Source of the DNA: CAYWWY01 sp964580185
Lineage (GTDB): Bacteria > Thermotogota > Thermotogae > MWEM01
Assembly (NCBI GenBank): GCA_964580185.1
Contig: CAZOJQ010000024.1
Coordinates: 1 to 42,369, forward strand
Length of the DNA: 42,369 nucleotides
Direction of reading: 5' to 3'
The position numbers were made by a program, and so were the translations under genes. Shown one piece after another: positions 8,706 to 16,202 of the stretch; the stretch's first letter is position 1; each line of letters begins with the position of its first letter. The notes below the pieces were generated by a model that saw nothing but the letters and a program-made list of their open reading frames with translations, did no database searches and was not told where the DNA came from.

Positions 8706-9087
8706 GTGTCACATAAAAGGGTGTTTCGCCAAACGTTCCATACATTCAAAGATTCGAGTCGAGAATGATCCATAGGACTGCGTTGCCTACGCGCAAAACT
8801 CATTCGATTTCCTCCTTCACGAAGTCCATCCGCCCCTCGACGATAGATCCAGTTCTTCTGGTGTTGGGCCAAGAAACAAGCGCATCGGTCGGTGGTGGTC
8901 TGAAGATCCTTGGCCCGTTGTTCGATGATCTGGAGCGCCTTGGACAACAGAGTATGAATCTGGTCGTGAATGATTGTGTATACCTCTTCCAATGATCCTA
9001 CCGTTTGTGGTACAATAAGGCGTAGTGTTATGGTGGCTCCTTCGGGAGCCATTTTTTTCCTCACACCCTTTAATGGTACCCACACCA
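8703..9087. repeat. Copy 2 of the ~400-bp dispersed direct repeat
   Basis: Same unit as 6200-6632, with scattered substitutions and lacking the ~50-base insert before ACACCCTTTAATGGTAC. Its left boundary coincides with loss of homology in the FGE-fold fragment, which argues for insertion of a discrete element. The minus frame from 9052 (MAPEGATITLRL..) and the plus frame 8765-8995 stay open in both copies. Confidence 0.8.
9034..9058 (+). terminator. Intrinsic terminator inside repeat copy 2
   Basis: Perfect 7-bp stem TGGCTCC/GGAGCCA with a TTCG tetraloop followed by seven T. A TGTGGTACAAT extended -10-like box (9006-9016) lies just upstream on the same strand; the copy-1 equivalent reads TGTGGAACAAT. 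Confidence 0.6.
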
Positions 9088-9119
9088 CCTCCAATAGGAA
9101 TATTTTGGTGTGGTATAAT
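9080..9119 (+). promoter_or_regulatory. Extended -10 promoter overlapped by an inverted repeat
   Basis: TGGTATAAT at 9111-9119 is an ideal extended -10, about 40 bp before the start at 9159. CCACACCA (9080-9087) and TGGTGTGG (9106-9113) form an 8-bp inverted repeat whose right arm overlaps the -10, suggesting an operator. The downstream gene is now degraded. Confidence 0.5.
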
Positions 9120-9158
9120 CACAAGGAGCGATCTTTTCTCAATGGCAGGAGGGTTCCT

Positions 9159-9781
9159 ATGAGAAAACTTCCGGTGGGGATTCAGGATTTTTGGTATTTG
9201 CGTGAACAGGATTTTGCCTATGTGGTAAAACTTCTTTTCTTTTTCAAATGATTGATATGGGGAAGTTTTATTTTCTCTCCCGCCCCCGTCGGTTTGGGAA
9301 GTCTTTGACCGTTTCCACTTTGAAGTATCTCTTCCAGGGAGAGCGGGCGCTTTTCCGCGATACCTGGATCGACAGCCGTTGGGACTGGGAAACACAGCAT
9401 CCTGTGGTGCATATCAGCATGACCGAGGTGGATTCTTCTTCCCCACAGCGTCTGGAGGAGAGTTTGTTGTATCTTCTGAAGGAGATCTATGAATCCTTCG
9501 ATCTGATCCTGGATGTTCGGCTTGTCAAGGATGCCTTCCGTCGGTTGCTTTCTTCTGTCCATCGAAAGACAGGGCAGCGGATCGCTCTGCTGATCGACGA
9601 GTATGACAAACCCATTCTGGATCATCTGCACCAACCTGCCTAAGCTGAAGCCATTCGCGATGTGCTAGGGATCTTTTCTACTCTGAACAATCTGACAGAT
9701 CTGACCTTTCGCAAGGCCTATGCCACCAAGCTGGGATACACCCAGCCGGAGTTGGAGGATACTTTCCAGGAGAATATCTAG
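9159..9781 (+). pseudogene. Degraded PF09820-type AAA-ATPase-like gene
   Basis: Begins MRKLPVGIQDFWYLREQDFAYV (SD AGGAGG), the classic start of AAA-ATPase_like/DUF1703 proteins. A deletion or frameshift near 9240 removes the YVDKT..I segment. The next frame gives KFYFLSRPRRFGKSL (P-loop) and IALLIDEYDKPI (Walker B), then an in-frame TAA at 9641, then EAIRDVL joined to FSTLNNLTDLTF with about 40 codons missing, ending at a TAG near 9779. The C-terminal PD-(D/E)XK_9 nuclease domain is absent. Clearly a pseudogene. Confidence 0.8.
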
Positions 9782-9845
9782 TTATGCTGCGATGAATTGG
9801 GAACGGAACCATCTTGATCGTGAAGCATGGGAGATTAGCCTTCAT

Positions 9846-10618
9846 CTACCTCATAAAGCCTCCTTCTGAATGGATGATCTGCCCGGTGATCCATTCAGCC
9901 TTCTCATCCACCAAAAAACCGATCAACTTTGCTGCATCCGATGGAAGTCCCAACCTTCTTTTGGGAAACCGCTTTTTGAAAGTCGCGATTTCATCTTCAT
10001 TTAGCCATCCTGAATCTGTTAATCCGGGATTGATGCGTTGATCGTAATGTTTTTACACAGTAGCTCGTGTTGCAGGGTCTTTGTAAAGGTTTCTATGGCA
10101 CTCTTGGTCACCGCATAGGCGATTTCTTCATGCATCGCGCCTAAACTCTGGCCTGAAGAAAGGTGAATAATCCAACCTGACTAACTCTCGTCAAAACGCT
10201 TTACAAATTCTGCGGTCAGCATAATCGGTGCCCTTACATTCACAAAGTAATGCCGATCGAGCTCCTGTGGGGTGATCCCACCCAGGTCTGTCATTGTACT
10301 CTGAGATGCGTTGTTCACAAGGATTGCGACGGTGCCAAGCTTCTGTTCAACTGTATCGAAAATGGCTTTTACCGAATCTTCCTTTGATCAATCGATTTCC
10401 ATGCTTTCCCAGCGAACCCTTGGCGATCAACTCTTTCTTTATCCTTTCCGGCTCATCATCCTCCACACCCCAGGGCATCGATCTATCGTAGGGGCGCCAA
10501 TAGGTAAAGAAGATATCGATCTTTTTTCTGGCGAATTCATCGCAGATCGCTTTTCCAATTCCTTTGTACCTTGAAACCCCGGGACAATTGCAATCCTCGT
10601 TTTTTGTTGAAAAGACAT
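9846..10618 (-). pseudogene. Degraded short-chain dehydrogenase/reductase (SDR)
   Basis: NAD(P)-dependent oxidoreductase family, reconstructed from three minus frames: MSFQQKTRIAIV, then RYKGIGKAICDEFARKKID (the GxxxGIG cofactor loop), VEQKLGTVAILVNNASQS (NNA motif), IIHLSSGQSLG, YAVTKSAIETFTKTL (catalytic YxxxK) and a C-terminus DAAKLIGFLVDEKAEWITGQ. Frameshifts occur near 10580 and 10420 and close to NITINA, and an in-frame TAG at 10181-10183 precedes SGWIIHLS. The catalytic residues are still visible, but no continuous ORF exists. It ends at 9846, next to the AAA remnant. Confidence 0.78.
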
Positions 10619-10677
10619 ACTACTTCTCCTTCCGTTTGTGTTTGGCTCACGGATTCTTGTCCGCTTATGGAAGAAGT

Positions 10678-11451
10678 CTAGGGTTGCATCGCGCCGAACA
10701 GTACTAGCCATGCTAAAAAAGACTTTGCGACAAGGCTGAGCACAATATACACCCGCTCTCCGTACAAGTAGTCTTTCCATTTGCCGATTTTTTTGTATTG
10801 CAAAATCATATTGATCGGGAAGGTATTAAAAGCGATAAAGTAAGTCCCTACAATAGCCCAAACAAACCATGGTACCATATCGAAATTTCCTGTCCCGAGC
10901 ATATAAAGAAGTATGACAATCCAGGGGGCGCCTCCAGTGACACAGCCCCAGATAAAGGGCTTCCAGTCTGTTTTGGTTTTACCCATATTGGCCTCTTCCA
11001 TTACCAGCCCAAAAAGGTTCATTGCGGCATTCGTTACAAAAATCAAGATGAGGGTGGCGATATCGTAGATCCCAAACAAGGTTGAAATCAGTACGATCAT
11101 GATCGAAGAGCTCAATGCATACTCATACCACCGAAAGACATTGATACCCTTAGAAAGCCCATCAAAATACTTGCGACGATTCATCACAATCGTAAAGTGA
11201 GCAAATGCAGATATGAATAAAAAGGATGCCACCAAAACCCCAAAGGGCAATTGGAAGAGTTCTTTGCTCGCCGTTTCAAGGGAGCGGGTGGTGAGGTTGA
11301 AGGTTTGGAAGTACTGGACGATTCGTGGTTGAAACTCAGCGATTTTTTGGATGACGGTCGATGCTAAAAAAAGCATGGCAATTGCCTGAATCAAGTGAAC
11401 AAATCCCATGATTAGGTTAAAGCGTAATAGCTTGTTTAATTTTTCTTCCAT
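10678..11451 (-). CDS. Heliorhodopsin
   Basis: Seven-helix retinal protein of the heliorhodopsin family, inverted in the membrane relative to type-1 rhodopsins; role unsettled (light sensing or enzyme regulation have been proposed). 257 aa. Seen: TM1 with GFVHLIQAIAML (H19); TM2 with AFAHFTIVM (H85); TM3 WYEYALSSSIMIVLI with the counterion E110; FGIYDIATLILIF and NAAMNLFGLVMEEANM; GGAPWIVILLYML; FNTFPINMILQYKKIGKW; and TM7 LSLVAKSFLAWLV with the Schiff-base lysine K243. All hallmark residues are present, so it should bind retinal if this is supplied; no retinal biosynthesis gene is in the window. AAGGAGG precedes the ATG. A flavodoxin-like gene lies upstream on the same strand. Confidence 0.93.
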   Translation of the reverse strand: MEEKLNKLLRFNLIMGFVHLIQAIAMLFLASTVIQKIAEFQPRIVQYFQTFNLTTRSLETASKELFQLPFGVLVASFLFISAFAHFTIVMNRRKYFDGLSKGINVFRWYEYALSSSIMIVLISTLFGIYDIATLILIFVTNAAMNLFGLVMEEANMGKTKTDWKPFIWGCVTGGAPWIVILLYMLGTGNFDMVPWFVWAIVGTYFIAFNTFPINMILQYKKIGKWKDYLYGERVYIVLSLVAKSFLAWLVLFGAMQP

Positions 11452-11632
11452 ACCATTAACCTCCTTAGATTAATGAAATTTAGAGCTTCGATAGTGAGAT
11501 ATTGAGCTTCAAGCAAAGGATTTGGCCGATCGCAAACTCCAAGGATGCTTCACCCGAGATTGTAAGCGGGAATGATGCCGTAACTGGCATCAATGAGGAG
11601 AAGTGTAATCTGGGCCAGTAATCCTGAATAAT
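11452..11632 (-). promoter_or_regulatory. Leader of the heliorhodopsin gene with two hairpins
   Basis: The 181 bases between the flavodoxin-like gene and heliorhodopsin hold two adjacent stem-loops: CCCG..CGGG at 11553-11570 and the 6-bp stem GATGCC/GGCATC at 11574-11591. A 19-base string (11610-11628) recurs exactly at 42198-42216. There is no U-tract, so it is not a standard terminator. It may be a structured leader or a mobile-sequence remnant. Confidence 0.4.
11610..11628. repeat. 19-base repeat, copy 1
   Basis: CTGGGCCAGTAATCCTGAA, identical to 42198-42216. In both places it can be read as ..LGQ-stop. Origin unknown. Confidence 0.6.
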
Positions 11633-12157
11633 CTACAAGGATCTCACATATTCGATCAAAGGCGCAATTGACTCTCTCTTGGAATGGTCATGCGACCGAG
11701 TGATGGACGCCAACGTACCTCTATCAACTGAGCTTTTTTTTATCTTTAATTTTAAGAATAATTCAAGAATTTTGATAATAAATTTCTGCTTAAATCTCAT
11801 ATTTTCTAAATCCATTCCGCTTTGGAAGTAAAAAAACTTGATTATCGGTTCCTTTGGAAGGTTGTTTTCTTGGAATTGCTGCACAATCTCTTTGGCAGAA
11901 GAAGGAGTTGAGCCTGTTGCAAAAACAATCAAGTTTTTACTTTTTAATACTTCGATATTATCAGTTATAAACTTAATACCATTTATTCTATTTGCGTATA
12001 TTCCCGACCCATAAATAATCGTTTTGTATTCTTGTATTTCGGAGATACTGATTTCCTTCAATTCTTTCGTTGTACAACCAACTTCCTCCTGGATCCAATT
12101 TGCATATTTCTTTGTAAAACCTGAAATTGATTTGTAAATGAGGAGCACATCATTCAT
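11633..12157 (-). CDS. Flavodoxin-like protein (HemG/Flavodoxin_5 type)
   Basis: FMN-binding electron-transfer domain. Seen: N-terminal LLIYKSISGFTKKYANWI (phosphate-binding loop YxSxxGxTxK), IIYGSGIYANRINGIKF, LIVFATGSTPSSAKEI (second flavin loop), and the C-terminal SHDHSKRESIAPLIEYV typical of the flavodoxin-domain proteins related to protoporphyrinogen oxidase HemG. There is no heme pathway gene nearby, so the specific role is open. Two ATGs are adjacent; the second (12157) is chosen because AAAGGAG is then 6 bases away. AT-rich and clostridial in codon style compared with its neighbours, so possibly transferred. It could be co-transcribed with heliorhodopsin 181 bp downstream. Confidence 0.82.
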   Translation of the reverse strand: MNDVLLIYKSISGFTKKYANWIQEEVGCTTKELKEISISEIQEYKTIIYGSGIYANRINGIKFITDNIEVLKSKNLIVFATGSTPSSAKEIVQQFQENNLPKEPIIKFFYFQSGMDLENMRFKQKFIIKILELFLKLKIKKSSVDRGTLASITRSHDHSKRESIAPLIEYVRSL

Positions 12158-12560
12158 CATAAACTCCTTTATTCGTGTATTATTTTACATAGAGAGATCC
12201 TGCATCACTTAGTAGCAATACAATTATACCACATACTGTTATGCACACGTCATTAAGGAGTATGTCAAGTTTAGGGACGCTATTTTGTCCTTCATGGCTA
12301 TGGGACGAAAGTCATAGACCATCCATTGATTCTGGTTGGGATTTGCATGAATGAACAGAAACGGAATCTGGCCTGTTTTGGGATGGCGTCGGAGGTCTTG
12401 TGATGGATGTATTCAAGGCGTTCCAAAGATACCGATCGAACTCGAACCATTTGAGTACCTCATTGCTGGCTGTGTGTGGAGAGGGATTTTGTGGTACAAT
12501 AATCATACCCGATCCCATGCCTTCGTTCCATTATGGAAGGCTGCGCAGGAGGTGAAGAAA
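12158..12560. other. Intergenic region with a remnant of a duplicated lipoprotein start
   Basis: 12405-12443 (reading DGCIQGVPKIPIELEPF) is a diverged copy of the mature start of the next gene (TGCFRGAPKIPLQPF, from about 12623), indicating a decayed tandem duplicate. An extended -10 box TGGTACAAT at 12492-12500 is a likely promoter for the gene at 12561. Confidence 0.5.
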
Positions 12561-13835
12561 ATGGCAAAGAAACGAACACGGTGGATGATCGTTCTTGCAG
12601 TCCTCACAACAGCGCTTATGACGGGATGCTTTCGAGGAGCTCCAAAGATACCGCTCCAGCCCTTTCTCACGTTGATTGCCCCCTATCCGGGAGCTACGAA
12701 TGTGCATCCTGATCACCTTTCTCTATTCTGGGAAGTGGATTTTCGAGAAGTCGAGCTTCCACAGGATGAAGAGACGGTTGCATCAAGAGAAACCCCTTCG
12801 ATATGGTATCTGGTCTTTTTCGCACAAGGGAATGAGGACTTCGGAGAGCCTGAAATGCTCCAGGGGGGCAAGAATGTCTTTGTCCACCTTGATCCTGAAG
12901 CATTGGAGTTTGAAACCGAATACCGCTGGAAAATCGCCGCGCTCTTTGCAGATGGCCATAGGTCTGTCAGCGAAGAAGCCACTTTCACAACCCGTCCTCA
13001 GTGCTTTGAGTCTCCCCCCCCGCCCGACATGGTGCAGGTCAACAGAGGAACTTTCCAGATGGGAGATGAGGTGGGAGATCTATGAAGGATATGGGATAAA
13101 ACCAGACCCGTACACACCGTCGCCTTGACCTACGACTACTGGATCGGCACGTACGAAGTGACTTTTGCGGAGTATGATGCTTTTTGTGAAGCTACGGGAA
13201 GGAGTAAGCCTAGTGACCAGGGTTGGGGAAGACACCACCGTCCGGTAATCAACGTTAGCTGGTGGGATGCGATCGCGTACTGCAATTGGTTGAGCAAAAG
13301 AGAGGGGCTGAAACCGGCTTATGACAGCAACGGGAATTTTTTGGACCCAGACAGATCAATTTGGTTTCCCCCTATGATCACAAGAGACATTACAATAGTA
13401 GAAGGGTATAGGCTACCTACAGAAGCGGAATGGGAATATGCAGCTTCGGGAGGGCACCAAGCCCTGCCAATACCACCAAGGTTTCTATTTGCAGGAAGTG
13501 ACGATGAAAATGCAGTAGCGTGGCACTGGGCCAATTCCAACGCAGACGGGACTGGAAGAAAAACCCAACCGGTAGGAGGAAAACAAGCCAACCCCTTAGG
13601 CTTGTATGATATGAGCGGAAATGTGAATGAATGGTGCCATGACCGGTGGGGGGATTACACAGACACAAAAAAGATCAATCCAATTGGGGCCTTGGGGGGG
13701 CCATACTATGTCCACCGGGGCGGAAGTTGGGACTGGATCTCGTACATCGCTCGCGTGGCCTACCGTAGCTTCAAAACCCCAGGCTACACCGACTACAACT
13801 TGGGCTTCCGCATCGCGAGGACGGTTATCCCTTAG
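12561..13835 (+). pseudogene. FGE-fold lipoprotein interrupted by an in-frame TGA
   Basis: Start ATG 12561 has AGGAGG 7-8 bases upstream. Signal peptide with lipobox LMTGC, a fibronectin-III-like domain (SLFWEVDF, IWYLVFFAQGNEDF, YRWKIAALFADGH), then an FGE/SUMF1-like C-type-lectin-fold domain: MVQVNRGTFQMGDEVGDL, TGA at 13083-13085, then WDKTRPVHTVALTYDYWIG, GYRLPTEAEWEYAA, LGLYDMSGNVNEWC, HRGGSW and LGFRIAR. Paralogues read GDLWD(E/P)CRPVHTV, so three extra codons including the TGA sit between L and W. The frame is unchanged downstream. Both FGE catalytic cysteines are missing, so it is not a formylglycine generator. Either a nonsense pseudogene or a truncated lipoprotein is made. Confidence 0.75.
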
Positions 13836-13969
13836 CCTTCGGCATTGGGGGCTTTCTATGATTACAGACCCTGAATAGTCGCCTTTCTTTTGAAAACATG
13901 TAGGCATGTTCGTTTATATGCTTATTTCAAAACGTTCCATAGGAGAAAACCGCGCAAAGGAGGTAGATT

Positions 13970-15754
13970 ATGAGGAATCTATTATTGAAATTGCGGTGGA
14001 TGGTTGCTTTGTTTGTTTTACTCGTATGGATGGTTTCCTGTGGTTTGCAACATGATGAGATTCAGGTCGTTCGAATTCCTTTTGAAGAGCTTACACAAGG
14101 CGCGTTTTATGGTGGAAGCCTTGTCTATCATCCTTTGGATCCTGCCCGTTCTCATCTGACAAAAGGCACACTGATTGCCTTTCAGGACATCACCTATGGA
14201 TGGGAAGATGTAGGGAACGAGGAGTTCGTCCCACATGTGGTCGAAAAAAGATACGGGTATTTGTACATCCAATCAATTGATATGACAACGATTGTGTATG
14301 ACTATCTCATCTATGGCCCCAACGGAAGGATCCTGAACCGAGCCAATGGCATGGTTCTGAATCTGATGGCAGGAGAACCGAATTTTTCACAGGCACGCGC
14401 AAATGGAGAGGAACTGGGATTTGCCTATCACTCCAATCTTCAGAGCACCCACCCATTTCTGCAACAAAGTCAGTTGCTCAGTTTTATCCATGAACTGCCC
14501 GAAGATGAAGGCGATGAGAATGAAGCCAGTGATTCCCGCGACATTCTGCTCCAGGAGAGTTTTCGAAGAATGGTCTTTCGGATCGAAAACGCAGGAAAAA
14601 CCACACTGCACTCTCAGCAAGGTGTGCTTGGCGCAAGCATCGAACATCCTCGAACCTTGGTCATGAACTCTGCTTACTACACAGTGGTCGAATTTGATGG
14701 GCAAAACCTTTCAGAGCAGATTGCCTTTTCTCGAACCACGCAATTGCCCGACTTCCATGTGGGTGACTACATTTTGGATGCTCACTATGACGGTGTTCGA
14801 GAAATCATTGGTATCGATGATGATCCCAATCGGGATTATTTGATTTTTCACACACAGGAAGCCCATATGTCAGATGCCTTGGGGACGGTCGTTGTGGAGA
14901 TCGAAGGGAATTTGGGCCAGATAATCCAACGCTATGGCAGCCCCGTAGACAAACAACGATTGGCCGCTGCACAGAAACGGTATCGAGTGAATCTTATCGA
15001 AAAGTCTTGGACCAACGAACTATATGACGAAGCGGGTCTATCGGTTACACTCACTAATCAATTTTCTCTGGATGTCAATGTAACTTTGAGCTTTCACAAG
15101 AGTTGGAAAGAAGTAAGCTCACACGGCTCAATCACATTTCCAATGGAGTTTTCTTCCATTCTTGCGCTTGATGCGATTTTGGGCTTTGAAACAGAGAAGG
15201 ATTGTCGGCTGGCAGATCCAGGGATCAGCTTTACAGTCTCGGGTGTACCCGTACGCATAAGTGTTCCTATTGATTTTTTCTACCACCTTAAAGCGGCGCT
15301 GGCTGAATGGACAATGGAATTTGGTCCCGTTCTTGACCTTGAACTGGGCTTCAGATTCGATGTGGGAGCAAAGATAAAATTCAATAGGATTAAAATCCCG
15401 TCAGGAATCACCACCTGGGCGCACGCATCAGGCATTCATAGCGAGTCTGCTGAGATCCATAAAAATCTAGAATATCAAGATAAACCACGCCTGTACACAT
15501 CAGTTGGATTGATCGTTTCCCCAGGCGTCACAATCGCCTGTGTCATTCGCCCTCAGATGGAGATTCCCTTTGTGCTGACGGGAAATCTCTCCTTCTCATC
15601 TCCAGAACGCCAGACCCGTGGAGGAAAGTTGACTCTCGATTTTCGAACCTATGGTGATTTAGAAATAAAAATAGACGTCAAGTTCTATAAACACACCTTC
15701 AAATTGGGCCAAGTTTTCAATTATCGAAAAAACCTCTACTCAAAACTTTGGTAA
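13970..15754 (+). CDS. Large lipoprotein, unknown function
   Basis: 594 aa. Signal peptide LLLKLRWMVALFVLLVWM with lipobox MVSC. The mature protein is rich in predicted beta strands (GSLVYHPLDP, YLYIQSIDMTTIVYDYLIYG, VVVEIEGNLGQIIQRYG, LSVTLTNQFSLDVNVTLSF, IDVKFYKHTFKLGQVF). I recognise no family; alternating hydrophobic/polar strands in the C-terminal half could form a beta-sandwich or a surface-layer-like domain. SD AAAGGAGG precedes the ATG. It is monocistronic, followed by a long inverted repeat. An acidic linker EDEGDENEASDSRD lies near residue 180. Confidence 0.75.
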   Translation: MRNLLLKLRWMVALFVLLVWMVSCGLQHDEIQVVRIPFEELTQGAFYGGSLVYHPLDPARSHLTKGTLIAFQDITYGWEDVGNEEFVPHVVEKRYGYLYIQSIDMTTIVYDYLIYGPNGRILNRANGMVLNLMAGEPNFSQARANGEELGFAYHSNLQSTHPFLQQSQLLSFIHELPEDEGDENEASDSRDILLQESFRRMVFRIENAGKTTLHSQQGVLGASIEHPRTLVMNSAYYTVVEFDGQNLSEQIAFSRTTQLPDFHVGDYILDAHYDGVREIIGIDDDPNRDYLIFHTQEAHMSDALGTVVVEIEGNLGQIIQRYGSPVDKQRLAAAQKRYRVNLIEKSWTNELYDEAGLSVTLTNQFSLDVNVTLSFHKSWKEVSSHGSITFPMEFSSILALDAILGFETEKDCRLADPGISFTVSGVPVRISVPIDFFYHLKAALAEWTMEFGPVLDLELGFRFDVGAKIKFNRIKIPSGITTWAHASGIHSESAEIHKNLEYQDKPRLYTSVGLIVSPGVTIACVIRPQMEIPFVLTGNLSFSSPERQTRGGKLTLDFRTYGDLEIKIDVKFYKHTFKLGQVFNYRKNLYSKLW

Positions 15755-15760
15755 CTATTA

Positions 15761-15795
15761 CTCCAAAGATCTTTAGTTTTGTCAGATCTTTGGAG
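15761..15795. terminator. 12-bp hairpin downstream of the large lipoprotein gene
   Basis: CTCCAAAGATCT and AGATCTTTGGAG flank an 11-base loop, starting 7 bases after the stop codon. The stem is perfect but no U-tract follows on the plus strand, so it may be a 3'-end stabiliser or a weak terminator. Confidence 0.45.
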
Positions 15796-15895
15796 ACCTG
15801 ATACCTCCTGTCTGAAGGTTTAGCCATTCAGGAGTGGATCAGTTTTGTATGCCCTATCAATGGCCGGGTGTAAAGGATCCGCGTTGGCTTTTCAT

Positions 15896-16093
15896 CTAGG
15901 ACATAATCCCCAGCATCCACAAAGGAATGGATGGATCGGAAGAGATTTCAGTATCGTCGCGGATGACAAAGTCCGCAGCTTTCCGCTTTTTGCCTATGCC
16001 TACGACTTCTAGAGTTCGACCTTCCACCACAAAATCTCCTTGTTGTTCATTCGAACAGGCTGTGATGGACCTTCCGGTCGATATTGTAATGAT
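15896..16093 (-). CDS. Possible small lipoprotein, hypothetical
   Basis: 65-aa frame MIITISTGRSITACSNEQQG, then VVEGRTLEVVGIGKKRKAADFVIRDDTEISSDPSIPLWMLG. ITACS resembles a lipobox, but the preceding stretch is short and weakly hydrophobic, so this may be a decayed lipoprotein. AAAAGG lies 3-4 bases before the ATG at 16093. The amphipathic strand pattern looks protein-like, whereas the opposite-strand frame here does not. The flanks 15796-15895 share degraded blocks with 5.4-5.7 kb. Confidence 0.35.
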   Translation of the reverse strand: MITISTGRSITACSNEQQGDFVVEGRTLEVVGIGKKRKAADFVIRDDTEISSDPSIPLWMLGIMS

Positions 16094-16202
16094 CATGATA
16101 CCTTTTATCTCTTCATTCTTTGACAATACTTAGGTATAATCATTATGGATCCGAGCCGGTCTGTTGAACAACCTCGGAAAATCACGGAGAGGATTCTCTT
16201 GG

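Noticed and set aside
13083..13085. TGA read as tryptophan (recoded genetic code)
   Set aside because: TGA is the natural stop of several intact genes here (for example 3947-3949 and 18107-18109), so the TGA codons at 13083 and 31576 are ordinary nonsense mutations.
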